A stretch of DNA of 64,000 bases, taken from contig ML978201.1 of assembly GCA_010015745.1 (NCBI GenBank), positions 124,001-188,000 on the forward strand. Reading direction: 5' to 3'. Positions 1 through 11,240 of this stretch are shown piece by piece. The translations under genes and the position numbers were made by a program. Numbering within the stretch: position 1 is the stretch's first letter; each line of letters starts with the position of its first letter. The notes under the pieces were generated by a model, which searched no databases, was not told where the DNA came from, and saw only the letters and a program-made list of their open reading frames with translations. The stretch comes from Setomelanomma holmii (taxonomy: Eukaryota > Ascomycota > Dothideomycetes > Pleosporales > Phaeosphaeriaceae).

Positions 1-1
1 C

Positions 2-1385
2 TTACTTTGTGAATGCGAACGGACACCCGCCTCGATTTGCGTTCATCAGCCTATCCTTTGTAGCTTCACACTCCTCCACGCCCTGACCTTCGAGCTTCTT
101 TGGACCAATCTCAAAGATCTTGTAGCCTTCAGGCTTGTAGTTCTTTCCATCAGGATACGGCCCGCTGATAGCCCAGCGAAACCATGCTAGTGGTGAGTTG
201 CGGACGAAGAACGTTGGTTTGACATACCTATATCTTAATTAGCCAGAGCACATTCGTGGTATTGACTATTAGACTTACCAAGGCTGATTGTCGTATTCAC
301 CCATGAAGTATCGCCCGGTCTTCGGATCAGGATTGTCCGTAAGCGGAGAGTAACGCCAGGCCCATGGTCTTGGTGGAAAGAGATACGTCATGAGAATCTT
401 CCTCACACCAAAGATAAAGTTGATGAGCTTCGGGTAGATGGCAGGAGGATCATCGTACATCATCGACTTCCTGAGTCTATCGGTCATGAGCGCCTTGACA
501 AAGTTCTTCGCGGTCGATTTCATCGGTCCTGGGACGTTGGTGAGAAGAATGGCCGACGTCTCTTCCGCAAGCTGGTGGTTCCACTTGTTCGGCACCATAT
601 ACTTGCGCTCATACTGGTCAGCCCATTCCTGAATGTCCTCGAAGAACTCAAAGCCATCCCGGAAAGCGCTTGGTCCATGCTTAAGAGGAGTATAGTCGAT
701 TCCCATAGCATCGCCAATGCTCTTCCATTGGGTGGCGATGCCACAAATCTCCAAAGGCGTTAATTTGCGCCACTCATACAGGCCTATCCATTTCTCGACT
801 TCGAGAACGAAGAGCGACAGGGTGTATAGCATGTCCTCATTACTGATCTTGTTGGCTTTCTGGTAGCGGCCATGCAAGTAGTTCATGCGAGCTATGGCTG
901 AGTTGGTGCGCTCAGAAGCCGGATGGTGACCCATGAACTCGATGATGAGGATCCCTGTGTCGGCGTATCGTCGCCCTGCATACTCAACTTTCCCAAGCTG
1001 CTGAGTCTCACATAACAGCTTGGAGATCGAAGGGATGCCGTAGGTCCTACGTTGCTTTTAGTATGAGTTGCTCATCGTCCTCGACAACACGCATCACATA
1101 CTTGAAGAGCGCAAAAGCCAGCGCCTTCCCGCTCGTCCACGGGAATTCTGTGCCTTGAACATATCTCGTAATTTCCCAGGCGTCTTCTGCGGTCATATTC
1201 TTGAAGTCTTCGCGCGTTTTATATGGTGACTGTTTGTGCCTCCAATCCCTGCGCATGAAGCGCACTCCTCGACAAAGCGCGACATAGGCAACAAATATAG
1301 CAAGTCCTGTTGTTGTCCGCGAATCCAGTCTACAGATGATCTGGTCCACCCAGTTCGAGAAATTGTTGTTGATAAATTGCGACAT
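2..1385 (-). CDS. ER-bound oxygenase, MpaB / rubber-oxygenase family (DUF2236)
   Basis: Three exons (1385-1102, 1046-279, 227-2) join in phase to give 425 residues. Introns are 1047-1101 (GTATGT...TAG) and 228-278 (GTAAGT...TAG), and both junctions restore family-like sequence (KTYGIPSIS; DNQPWYVKP). A hydrophobic stretch at residues 20-40 followed by basic residues looks like a membrane anchor. The second exon carries the family motif FMGHHPASERT, whose histidines fit the metal-binding role in this family, and the C-terminus has the family's PYPDGKNYKPEGY block. Known members are ER-membrane oxygenases such as MpaB, which cleaves a prenyl chain in mycophenolic acid synthesis. The substrate here is unknown, and no other biosynthetic gene lies beside it. 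The stop codon is only two bases from the window edge. It is divergent from the transcription factor at 2295. Family assignment is firm; function is inferred. Confidence 0.87.
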
Positions 1386-2294
1386 CTTGCGAGGTGCTAG
1401 GCAGCTGTCTGATCAAGGTTTCTACGGGTTTTTGTATGTAGCTTTAATCGGAGGCGAGCTGCCCACAGTCTTTGTATAGCTCGTCGGTCGTCGGACACTC
1501 GCCAGACACGTGAACGTAGTGTTGAGCCGACTATCTCGAGAGGTCGTAAGTACTGAGTAATAGGAAGTGTGCCGGGGCTTCCAACTAAAGATATACAAGG
1601 GCCAGGATGGCTTCTTCCGAGGCTGTCAGCACAACAGCCCCAGCACGCCCCGCTTACTCTGGTTCATTCTAATCTTACTGTAAGCATTATTTTAGGAGTA
1701 TGCTGTCTTTCGCTCAAATGAGAATCATGGAATGCGGACGTTCAGTAATAAGCTGCGCATTGCGGCCCGAGTCAGCAGATGATTCGCTTCGCATTGATAC
1801 GGGTCGTCAATGTGGTCGTCAAAGACAACATCGGCATACTATGTAAATTATAATCTGGCTAGGACCCTGCGTCTTCAAGCAACGCGAACACATTCATGGT
1901 ATGCTGCAGATCTCGCGCATGCCTAGTCTAAGTAGTGTACACAGTACAAATTATAATAGAGTAGTGGATGCTTTCTCGCAATTGTAGACTCCTGGAAGTG
2001 ACATTGCGAGAGATGTGGGTAGCGGTTCCCAACACTTGATTCATACAACGACGGGAAGGCGCGATGCATTCACGGCAGGCGCGTCTCACTTATGGAAGGC
2101 ACGATCTGCGTGGTAAGCATGAGGGCTCGCGAGCCGCATGCCCCCGCTATGAGGTTGCACGCCCACGACCCGCGGAAATGACGTTGATTTTCATCGCTCA
2201 CACCCTTCACTGTACTCACCGCCTTGACAAAATTCTGCCACCGCTCTCACATCTACCATCAACTTCTGAATTATCACGACACCTCGGGCCCGTC
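1386..2294. promoter_or_regulatory. Divergent intergenic region between MpaB-like gene and transcription factor
   Basis: About 0.9 kb separates two diverging start codons, so both promoters must lie here. The left half is AT-richer. An open frame runs from 2064 into the first exon of the transcription factor, but its upstream part has no recognisable protein character and is probably 5' leader. I see no RNA gene, repeat or clear TATA element. Confidence 0.5.
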
Positions 2295-4662
2295 ATGGGT
2301 CGCAGGCCCAACCAGTTGATTCTCGAATACTTTGAACGCGGCCCAAAGCTGGAAGATGCAAGCAATCGCTACCAGCACACTTGCAAATCTTGCGGCGAGA
2401 AGGTAGGTGCGCCCCAGGAAAGCCCCGCAATAATGCTGCGAACACGTTCAGACTCACGCGTCGTGACTGCAGTTTCCGAAGGGCCGCATAGATAGCCTCA
2501 CGAACCACTTGGTCAAGAAATGTCCCGCCTTGCCCCTCCGCGACCGGCAACGCGCTCTGCTGCAGTTTCACGAACTGCCCGTCCCCGAGAATATGGCAGC
2601 GCAAATGAGCACATCCTCACAGATGCAGAATGGCCCGCAGATGAACCTACCGTTTGCGCCGTCCAAACAACTCTCGGCGCTGGAAACACTGGCCGAGGTA
2701 TCGAGGCAGCACCTGGACTTGACTGGACAGCGCATGCCCGAGAAGTCGCAAGCCCACCACAATAACCATGCCGGATTGTTGGAAGATTTTCTGATAGATG
2801 ATCGTACTGATGGCACAGACTTGGCTTCAATGTCACAGGCTATGGACCTGTCCAATGCGCCTGCTATGCCAGCTATGTACCAGTTCAATGGACCACTTCA
2901 CCATTCACCAAACGGTTCACCTCACATGGGAAACATGCCGTTGTCTAGCTCCGGACCAATGTCACAAATGGTACCATCGCTTGTTATGGCGGCGTCTGCT
3001 GCAAACGATCTCATGCCTTTGACGAACGGACTGCCTATGGACTCTGACCTGCATCTAGCAGGCAATGGCATGAATGGCATGGGCGACAAGTTTTTCCAGA
3101 CGCCAAATCGAGGACAGTGGCCGAACCTACAGCCAAATCCACTGGATCCGCTGCTCCAGGAGCACAACAAGGAGGATCTCAATAAGACCATGGCTCATCC
3201 GCGTCCCATCGCTATGAACCCTAATGCTCAGACACATTTCACGACAGACTTTAGCGTGAATCAGAAGGTCACCAAGCCCAAGGTCAGGGGTCGATTCTCA
3301 GATTCAAGACGCAAAGAGGTGCAAGAAGTGCGGAAACGAGGTGCATGTATACGCTGTCGCATGCTCAAGAAGCCTTGTTCTGGCGAAAACCCGTGCAATA
3401 CCTGCCAGAACGTCGAGAGTGCACGACTATGGAAGCAGCCATGCATACGCACAAGAGTCGCAGACGAATTCCAGCTCTATACTGCTGGTCTGCACGCCAT
3501 GCTGGCACACCATGCAGTTTTCCAAGCCAAAGGACAAATTCGACTGAACCAGACACCAGGACGTATTGAGACGTCCCATTACCCACAGTCCGGCCACTTC
3601 GCGACGTTCACGCCCCTGAAGTGCCAGCAGACCCAAGCAGCCCAGAACGCGGACATCGATCCAGCCATCTTCGCACCAGTGACTGCTTCGGACCTTGAGC
3701 TCATAGACACTGACGATGATATAAGTGGCAAGCTAGACCTGTACATTAAAAAGATGGGTCCCAGCTTCTTCGACACTGAGAATTCAGCCTTCATGAAGAC
3801 TACAGTTCAGTCCGCCATGAGCATCACAACATCGAACCAGGACCAGTTGTTGTCCAAAGCCATGGAGCTGTGGAACTTGACTCGCATACTTACGTCAAAG
3901 ACTATGGATTGGCATTTGTTCTCGAACCCCTCTCAACCCCCTACTGTAGCACCGCCTACACTGTCTGAAGCCGAGATGGAGGATCCAATACGTATACCAA
4001 TCACTGCGACTAACCACTCGATGTCATACGAACTCATCAAGATGCAACTCATGGGCGCTACAGAAAAGCGCGCAGCTTGTCTCGCCCGCATCGTCATGAA
4101 CGACCTCGAGCGCCGACTCCTCCAACGCCAACAAGCCAATCCATTCGAAACATTCCTCGTCGCCGTCATCTTGCTCGCCTGCGTCGAACGCATGTGCTGG
4201 TTGTTCCGCACATGGGAGGTCCAACAACCCAGCACCACAAGCGCACCAGAACCCGACACAACCCATCCATCCCTGACGAACGAGACCGACCTTGCAGCTG
4301 CCTTACAATCAGCTTCATCACCTCCAGCTGTATCTCAAGATATCGCGCACCCACCTCCCCGCCACCCCAAATGGCCCCTCGACCGCACCCCATCCTACTT
4401 CTCCCAACAAGGAGAACGCTTCAGCGACATTCTCAACATGCTGCTCAAAATGCGCGGCGTCCCTCCGAAGCCGACTGCGCGCAATACAGACGGGATGCTC
4501 GTCGTGTGGGCCGACGACGCAGACGAAAAGATCAAGGACTGGTACGATGGTATAGCTGTCACAACGCAGGTGCTGGATGAGAAGGCGAGCGCGAAGTTTG
4601 TGGGTGAGGATGTGAGGGAGTGGGAGTTGAAGTATGTTGGGAAGATTATACGGGGTGATTGA
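2295..4662 (+). CDS. Transcription factor with BED-type zinc finger and Zn2Cys6 cluster
   Basis: Two exons: 2295-2402 and 2473-4662, with a 70-nt intron (GTAGGT...CAG). Joining them gives 765 residues. The ATG at 2295 was chosen because the short first exon completes a zinc finger: Cys30-x2-Cys33, then His48-x4-Cys53 across the junction (CKSCGEK / FPKGRIDSL), as in BED fingers. Without the intron the frame would start inside the finger and lose two of its four ligands. A second metal site near residues 328-360 has the C-x2-C-x6-C-x5-C-x2-C spacing plus a later cysteine, as in fungal binuclear zinc clusters (GACIRCRMLKKPC). The N-terminal half between them is Met/Asn/Pro-rich and probably disordered. 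The C-terminal third is helical. A nuclear DNA-binding regulator is expected; targets are unknown. The pairing of two DNA-binding modules is directly visible. Confidence 0.88.
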
Positions 4663-5093
4663 GGATATGTTGTTGCATGATTGATGACAAGGTTATGGTA
4701 GGGTGGGAGGTCTTCTGTGTAAGTGCGATGTTTGCGCTTTGATACCCCAAAAGTTACGAGTATGATGTCGGATCTGAATGGACTGGGAGACACGGAGAAG
4801 GGGGACAGAGTGTTGTTGTACAGCAGGTAACACAATACAGCATGAAACGACAGCAAATTGCAACTCGTCCGTAAAGACTGATCATGAGGATCGTAATGTG
4901 GATTGTATGTCTTGTGTCATATACCATTATCATCACCTGCATGAGCAAACCAATGCGTCCATAAAAGTCTACAGACGCAGCTGCCGTACGCTCCACCATG
5001 CCCCGCCAATGCCGGACCGTAATCCCGCGACCAGCCAGAGCTCCAGCGCTAACATATCCTATTTTTCGTCAGACGCAGAGTAAGTTGGTCCGC
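4663..5093. other. Convergent 3' region
   Basis: Lies between the stop codons of the transcription factor (+) and the p23 gene (-). It should hold both 3' UTRs. Small open frames here lack protein character, and no RNA gene or repeat was seen. Confidence 0.5.
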
Positions 5094-5982
5094 CTAGGCA
5101 ACTTCTTCGATCTTGGGCTTATCGCTCGTGGCGGTGGTGGATGCCTCGGCTGCGGGTGCCTTGTCCTTGCTGTCCTCGTCGTTCTCGAGCTCGGGCATGT
5201 CCTCGTCGTCATCGTCGCTGTCATCGCCATCGCCCATACCACCCATCATGTCGCCCATGCCGGGAAGGCCGCCTGCGCCTTGGGCGGCGCCGAGCTTGCT
5301 GAAGTCGATGCCGCCGAAGCCACCGTCTGCACCTGCGCCGCCCATTGGGTTCATTTGGTTCATCATGTCGTCCTCGGGGGCCTCGTCTTGCTCGTCCTCA
5401 TCGACCCACTGTGCGAAAAGTCAGCTCTATTTGTGCGCAGACATGGGACGTAGCTTACCTTGTCAAAGTCAGTCTTCAGGTAGTGCACCTTCTTGCTGTC
5501 CTTGAGCAGACGCGGCCAGAACTCTTCCTTGAGCTCCTTTTTGCGCAGCACCAATGAGACATCGCGCCCGCTGTGGTGGATCTTGGACTCCTTGGGGTCG
5601 ATCTCGGCGTAGAATTCGATGTCTACGGCGTATGTGACCTTCTTCGATGTCGAGGTACCCTTGAAGCTCAGCGACGTGTCCTTCAAGTCGAGCTTGAGAT
5701 CTGATTCGGGAACATCGGCGGCCACGATCGTGAGGTAGACGTAGTTCCTCTCAGGGTCGCTACTGGATGAGCGTTGCGCCCAGGTAACTGCTGATTGTTA
5801 GCGATTGCTCGTTGTGAAAGCTCTGCCTGAGCTCCATGTTCCCTCTAGAAAAGGTAGAGCATGCTATCTGCCCTGGAAACACGGTCGCCTTCGCGCAGGC
5901 TTGTAACCAGCCGAAGTCGACGTGTGTTGGAGCTTGGACGCGGGCAAGGCTGCAGCTTACCTTCAGGTACGACGGTTGACAT
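5094..5982 (-). CDS. sba1: Hsp90 co-chaperone p23 (Sba1/Wos2-like)
   Basis: Three exons (5982-5961, 5787-5459, 5408-5094) give 221 residues. Introns are 173 nt and 50 nt, both with GTAAGC donors and CAG acceptors. The first exon is only 22 nt and encodes MSTVVPE before the CS domain. The CS domain covers about residues 5-115 and contains the family's opening WAQRSSSSDPERNYVYLTI and the FWPRLLKD and VHYLKTDFDKW segments, the last completed across the second intron. The C-terminal tail is Gly/Met-rich (GGLPGMGDMMGGMGDGD) then strongly acidic, as in fungal p23. These proteins bind the ATP-bound, closed Hsp90 dimer in cytosol and nucleus and slow ATP turnover. It is divergent from vps24. Identification is firm. 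Confidence 0.95.
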
Positions 5983-6612
5983 GTTGACAGTTTGAGGTTT
6001 TGGAGGTCGAAAGCACTCGATATCGTGGGTTTTGTACGTGGTGTAGAGGGTGCGTGATGTTGGTATTCTTGGGAGTGTGTTGTTTGTTACTGGCGAAGTC
6101 GAGTGAGGGTGGAAGAAATGCAGTGGAGGGACTAGCGTAGAAAGTAATGGAAGCTCCACAGAACCTTGAGCTTCAATGTCCCTTTCAGGCAGTGATTTGC
6201 TACCGGGCTATGACATATGAATCACGATTCTGTTGTATTGCAACCAATCAATTTGTCTTAAGTATCGTGAAACTGTGTCGTGGCGCGTATTGTTGTGTTT
6301 GCTCATACTCATGGGTTGCGGCTCTTGCTGCCCCGCGAAACGTCACCATGGCTCGGCAGCGCTAGTACCTCGACCGCCAACAAGGCACCTCTGCTGCCAT
6401 TACTTACACATACACACTCAGCAACGCGACAGTCACGGGGTTACCACCTTTTCAATCTCTCCAGTCTAAGATTCGCATTCTCACGTGAAGCTTGATCGTA
6501 CATTCTGGCTTGAATCACTACACCAGCCCCGCAGGTGATCACTGGCGCATACCGCCGAGGACTCGGATCGTCCAACGCAGACATCTTGCAGCCCTCACAT
6601 TGATTACCCATC
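5983..6612. promoter_or_regulatory. Divergent promoter region, p23 / vps24
   Basis: About 630 bp between diverging start codons; holds both promoters and 5' leaders. No specific element could be assigned. Short open frames here overlap each other on both strands and look random. Confidence 0.5.
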
Positions 6613-7348
6613 ATGGAGACCATTCGCGGTCTCCTCTGGAAACCCACCCCAGAGGAGCAGGTACATAAATTTGCGACTCTATCTACAAGCACCATCATTG
6701 ATATATGTATAGAAGCGGAAATGTAACGCCCTCGTCCGCCAAAACGTGCGCAAACTTGACCGCGACATACAACAGCTCAAAGCCACCGAGCAGAAGACCA
6801 AGACCCTAATCCAACAATCGTCAAAACGCGCCCAGCGCAACCCCTCCATGGCCAAGCAAGCCAACCAAGACGTCCGCATCTTCGCTCGCGAGCTGATCCG
6901 CGTACGGAAACAGAACGGCCGACTCCAGACGAGCAAGGCGCAGTTACAATCCGTGCAGATGCAGGTCAACGAGGCGTTCTCTGTACGCAAGATTGAGGGC
7001 AGCATCAAGGCGAGCACAGGGATCATGAAGGATGTGAACAGTCTGGTGCGATTACCTGAGCTTACGGGCACAATGAGAGAGCTCAGCTCTGAGCTCATGC
7101 GCGCCGGCATCATTGAGGAGATGGTGGACGACACGCTTGGGGAGAATGAGATACTGGAGGGTGAAGCGGACGAGGCGGAAGAAGAGGTGGATAAGGTGCT
7201 GAGTGAGGTGCTCAAGGACAGATTGCCGGCTAGTAAGGCGAAGGAGGAAGAGTTGCCGAGTGCACCGCAAGCGGAAGAAGAGGAGGAAGAAGATCAGGCG
7301 GAGATGCTGGCACAGATGCGGGGGCGACTGGAAGCACTCAAGAGCTGA
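6613..7348 (+). CDS. vps24: ESCRT-III subunit Vps24 (CHMP3-like)
   Basis: Exons 6613-6660 and 6713-7348, with a 52-nt intron (GTACAT...TATAG), give 227 residues. The 16-codon first exon (METIRGLLWKPTPEEQ) joins KRKCNALVRQNVRKLDRDI, the basic helix-1 start typical of Vps24. The N-terminal half is basic and helical. The C-terminal half is acidic, as in the autoinhibited Snf7-family fold. The last residues (MLAQMRGRLEALKS) fit a MIM1 motif that binds the Vps4 MIT domain. Vps24 caps and reshapes Snf7 filaments on endosomal membranes during multivesicular-body sorting. It is convergent with the HAD phosphatase gene downstream. Length and domain order match the family. Confidence 0.94.
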
Positions 7349-7586
7349 AGACGGAGAATGCGAAGTTCTGTCATGCTGGAGTGCACCATTTGCCGTACTT
7401 TGGCGTTCAGGAGCACTTTCACCAAGCGATTACCCAAGAATTTCACATCTCGAATTTCGCTCCAGAGCATATGCTGTCTATTCTGCAGGACTTCCAACCT
7501 CGCTGACCTTCGTCAGAGATGCGAGGAAGTTGTGGTATCTTGTAGGTTCTTAGTCTCCATGCTTCTCCTCGCTCAAGAGTGGCAGC

Positions 7587-8580
7587 CTACGCACTTTTAG
7601 TGACGATTCCAAAGTCTTCGTGCGGGAAGTTCTCCAATGTACGAAGTAGCTTGGCCCAGCCATCGTTGATCTCTCCAGGCTGGCCAACTCTCCGCTTCCC
7701 TTGCGCAACATCCACTTCGGTCCGTTGTAGCTGTTGCTCCTCATCCTCTTTGTGTTCTCCTGTTAAACCTGCCAGTACTTCTGCCTCTCGTCCTTTGTAC
7801 TCCTGCAAAAGCTCAGGGTGCGGACACCACACAGCTTGCATGCCTGCTCTCCGTCCCGACTCCACACCCGGCACACTGTCCTCGAACACCAAGCACTCTT
7901 CCGGTTGTATCGGCGGTTGTCCCTGTGCTTCGAGCGTCTTGTTCAATTGCGAGAGTGCAAGGAGGTAGATATCTGGCGCTGGCTTGCCCCGACCGGGTGG
8001 TATTCTTGGATCGTCGCCCAGAACACGATGTTGAGGCTCGAAGTGGTCAAACAGATCATCGAGGTGGGACGCCTTCAACTTGAAGTTTCCGGCATGACTA
8101 CTCGTCGCGAGCGCAACCTGTACACCTCGCTCTTTGAGTTGTGGGAGCAACTCCATCACACCTGGTAGCGGCTTTGTGTTTGGGAACAACTTTGTCTGTA
8201 ATTCCTTTTGCTCTTCCATAAATTGCTCACGCGATATAGGCAACTGTGCCCAGCTGTGGAAGATCTGGCCTGCTTGTGGGCCTGGACGACCTTGAAGCTG
8301 TGCTTTTATGGACCATGGCAGGGAGGGCTTGTTGTAGCGTTCTAGGATAGTGTTCGTCACGACTGTGTAGATGTCCTCGGAGTCGATGAGAAGGCCGTCC
8401 ATGTCGAACAGCGCTGCGCGAACGGGGGGTGGTGGGGAAGTAGTGCTGGTTTGTGTTAACACGAGCTTCTTACGTGGTGCAAAGGCGCGAAATATACTTT
8501 GAGCCCATGGTGTGAAAGGCCTGTAGAGTTGCAGTATGTGAGGACTTGTGTCTGGGTTGTAATCGAGGTGCAATTGCGGT
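7587..8580 (-). CDS. HAD-superfamily phosphatase (HDHD1 / pseudouridine-5'-phosphatase type)
   Basis: About 330 residues. Motif I is FDMDGLLIDSE with the nucleophile and acid/base aspartates, motif II is LATSS, the motif III lysine lies in GRGKPAPDIY, and motif IV is VFEDSVPGVESGRRAGM. The cap region between motifs I and II is helical, fitting subclass I phosphatases acting on small phosphate esters. The start is unresolved. The open frame has no ATG before the catalytic DMDG, yet about 55 codons precede it and include a basic, mitochondrial-presequence-like stretch. A CTAAC-N6-CAG acceptor-like signal ends at 8581, so a short upstream exon is likely. I could not find a donor and ATG in phase. 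The start sits about 170 bp from the divergent TPR gene. Substrate is not deducible. Confidence 0.85.
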
Positions 8581-8749
8581 CTGATGAAAGTTAGGGTTCA
8601 TTGAACGGGTACCCCACCCACATGGCCGAGGCTAGCCGTTTTATCGATAACTTAGTGTTCGTACATGGCAGGCACGATCGACGTCACTCTATACAAGCTT
8701 GACTCAATCTACGCGTTGAGACGCGCCAAATTGGCCTTACATACTTGCC

Positions 8750-9556
8750 ATGGCTTCAACTTCGACCGAACCGGTCGCAAAAGAACAAGCGGCAGTTGCT
8801 GCCCCACCCGACATCTTCCCGCTCGACGAAGAAAAACAGCTGCTCGAGGAGTCAAACACCGAGAAGGCTTCAGCAAACAAGGCCTTCACGACTGGCGAGT
8901 ACCATGGCGCGATACAAAGCTACGAAAAGGCTCTCGGGGTCTGCCCGAACTACCTCGAATACGACATCGCCGTTCTTTGCTCAAACATTGCAGCGTGCCA
9001 CCTGAAGCTCGACGAGTGGAAGCAAGCTGTCGAGTCAGCCACAAAGGCGCTAGACGCGCTGGATAGGATAGATCCGCCACCTGTTAAAGAGAGGCCAGAC
9101 TCAAGAGAAGAAAATGCGGTGACTGGTGGAGGCGTCGTAGGCGAGATTGACGACAGCACAGAAGTGCTCCTCGACGCCCTCACCCGCACGGGCCATACCG
9201 TCAATGATGTCCACAAACTCCGTACAAAAGCACTACTGCGCCGCGCAAAAGCACGTCATGAAGTCGGTGGATGGGCATCTCTACAAGGGTCGCTCGAAGA
9301 TTACCAGGCCCTGTCTAAGCCGCCGAACCAGCTCTCGAGCCTAGACCAGAAAGCTGTACAAGCTGCGCTACGGAGGTTGCCTGCGCAACTGGATGAGGCG
9401 AAGAATACTGAGATGGCGGATATGATGGGCAAGCTGAAGCAGTTGGGCAACGGGATATTGAAGCCATTTGGGCTGAGTACGGATAATTTCCAATTTACGA
9501 AGGATGAAACGAGTGGAGGATACAGTATGAATTTCAACCAAGCGCCGGCGAAATAA
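8750..9556 (+). CDS. TPR protein of the TTC1 family
   Basis: A single exon encodes 268 residues starting MASTSTEPVAKEQ. Tetratricopeptide helices run from about residue 30 to 215, with the TPR-like pairs ANKAFTTGEYHGAIQSYEKAL, NIAACHLKLDEWKQAVESATKAL and LLRRAKARHEV. An acidic loop of about 50 residues separates the second and third. The C-terminal segment GLSTDNFQF followed by GGYSMNFNQ matches the conserved tail of TTC1 proteins. TTC1 relatives act as adaptors, including for Hsp90/Hsp70 partners, in the cytosol. Whether this one binds a chaperone EEVD tail is inference. Its 5' end lies close to that of the divergent phosphatase gene. Confidence 0.88.
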   Translation: MASTSTEPVAKEQAAVAAPPDIFPLDEEKQLLEESNTEKASANKAFTTGEYHGAIQSYEKALGVCPNYLEYDIAVLCSNIAACHLKLDEWKQAVESATKALDALDRIDPPPVKERPDSREENAVTGGGVVGEIDDSTEVLLDALTRTGHTVNDVHKLRTKALLRRAKARHEVGGWASLQGSLEDYQALSKPPNQLSSLDQKAVQAALRRLPAQLDEAKNTEMADMMGKLKQLGNGILKPFGLSTDNFQFTKDETSGGYSMNFNQAPAK

Positions 9557-9732
9557 GTAGGATCTACAGGTCGGAAGGCCCATGAGTGCATACTCAGTGG
9601 GTGTTCAGCTCTGCTGGGTTGCAATGTTACAGGTCGCGTTGCAGGGGAGAGCGGGCTTGGTGGATGGATTTCATCTCCATTCGGTCCTGTGCTGACCTGC
9701 CACATTGGATCAGCACCTTTCAGCCAACAAAG

Positions 9733-10320
9733 TCAGTCCAAGAAGTGATGTGGTTCCTGCACCACCTCAAAAAGAAACGAAGTCTCACCTGTGCCATCCC
9801 AGACAACGCGATACCATCTCTGGTATTGATCACTCCATAGCCATGGGTGATCCTGCCGGGCAAGCAATTCAGCGTTTAAGCACGCTTCCTCAGCGTCGGC
9901 GCGGGCGCGCGCTGCATCTTGGTCTCGCTTGCTCTGCTCTTTCTCTCCTGCGCTACGTCAATGTCATAGGCGCCACTACAAGTAGTTCTACTTGCCCTTG
10001 TTTCTCTTGGGAAATAATGGTGCTACTACCGAGGAGCGACCCTCCTCGATATGCTGGCCTATATCACATCCCAACACCATATCGACGCCCAGTCCATGTT
10101 GAACCTGAAGCCGGTCACGACGGCTTTCGGATCTGCCTTCCTCGAGCCACAGTCCCTCCTTGGTTCCATCAGCCAGGCTTTGCCTCAAAGCTCTTGCCAA
10201 GTTCTCGGATATGTGCACGCCCATATACCTCTCGTCAAAGACAGCACGTACTGTGATGTCTTGCTCTTGATCTTGCGTTCTGACGGCGTCCCGAATGCGC
10301 ACGGCAATAGTCTCGTCTTA
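9733..10320 (-). CDS. Unknown fungal protein, C-terminal part, 5' end unresolved
   Basis: Two minus-strand segments join well: about 10320-9996 and 9947-9733. The joint needs a 48-nt intron with a GC donor (GCAAGT...GCGCAG), which gives KRNKGEKEQSKRDQD in a single frame. A 39-nt GT-AG alternative is also in frame but unusually short. The upstream segment contains VRAVFDERYMGVHIS and later VDMVLGCDIGQ. That order (a D-x-R site, then a hydrophobic LG-D strand) is reminiscent of a retropepsin fold without the catalytic DTG, which is a weak structural guess. The C-terminus WLWSDQYQRWYRVVWDGTG is aromatic-rich and protein-like. No ATG was found in phase upstream, so one or more 5' exons are missing. 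It borders the decayed island. Function unknown. Confidence 0.45.
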
Positions 10321-10618
10321 AGAAGTCAGCACGTGTCACAACAACGCGACGGAATATACCAACGCTGCACCGGCATTCTGGAGAGTTCAGTCTCCGACTT
10401 GCGAGGATACCTGTGGATCTGCAAAAGTATTTCTAGCTAAATCGAAGGCTCGAGGCTGAGAATTGTTGACGTGTTCAGGCCAAGTAGGCTGACACCCAGG
10501 TTGACACGCCACCATCTGCACAGTTGTCACGAGGCTAGGTCCTCAGCCTGCTGCGCCGGCAGAGTCTCTACTCTAGTCAGAGCCTTTGCCAATTCTAATC
10601 CCTAGCATTTCGTGCGAA

Positions 10619-11240
10619 ATGGATTTTGGCACCATTCAAAATGGCTATCCTGGCCTCGCGAAACTCATTGGTCCGAATGTTGATCACGGCCTGGGCATCT
10701 TCAGACAGTTTGCAGAATTCAATGCACGGAACCTGCTTTATATGCAGGCTGAGTTGCTGTGCCTTCAGAAAGAGCTTGCACTACTGACATACACCGACCA
10801 CAATGGCCCGGACCCTAAGCCAAATACATTTGCTCACAGTGTCTGGAACATGAGAGAGACTCCTACGTGTCCGCAATGGGCCAAAGTGCTTGAGATTAGG
10901 GAGAAGTTGCGCGCGTATAATATGCACTCCCCAGCTATGCCATACTGATCGGACTGCAACTCACGCATATGACCCAAGATGCATGCCTACTTCAACAGGT
11001 GCAAATAGCGAAGCTGGATCGCGCAAATGAACACGATCTCACATTCTTAGTCGACTGGATTCATCATAAGGAAGGCGGTGATGGCTTCCTCTCCAGTCTT
11101 GAATATAAGGCCTACGACGTACGCTAGCTTTCGGACCTTCTCTCAATCTCAAGCAGAGCCCCGAAAGACTAGCTCTCACGCTGGCTGGAAGTCCGGGTCA
11201 TACCGCGCCTTCCCGAGTGGATGCATAACGCTTTGCGGGT
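10619..11240 (+). pseudogene. Decayed DUF6594-family gene fragment
   Basis: From the ATG at 10619 the frame opens with GYPGLAKLIG and FNARNLLYMQAELLCLQKEL, the N-terminal signature of the fungal DUF6594 membrane-protein family. After codon about 100 the family match continues in another frame from about 10980 (LLQQVQIAKLDRANEHDL, then FLVDWIHHKEG), so a frameshift or damaged intron lies around 10930-10980. In that second frame TAG codons occur at 11125 and 11170, and matching sequence resumes after them (LSRWLEVRVIPRLPEW). The C-terminal transmembrane helices usual in the family are not recognisable downstream. Both TAGs would be CAG before one C-to-T change. The family's function is unknown; members often sit near HET genes. 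Called a pseudogene because of the frame break, stops and lost C-terminus. Confidence 0.75.

Noticed and set aside
2064..2495. Plus-strand open frame of 143 codons before the transcription factor
   Set aside because: Only 2295-2402 of it is used as an exon; the rest is leader and retained intron, as shown by the zinc-finger junction at 2402/2473.
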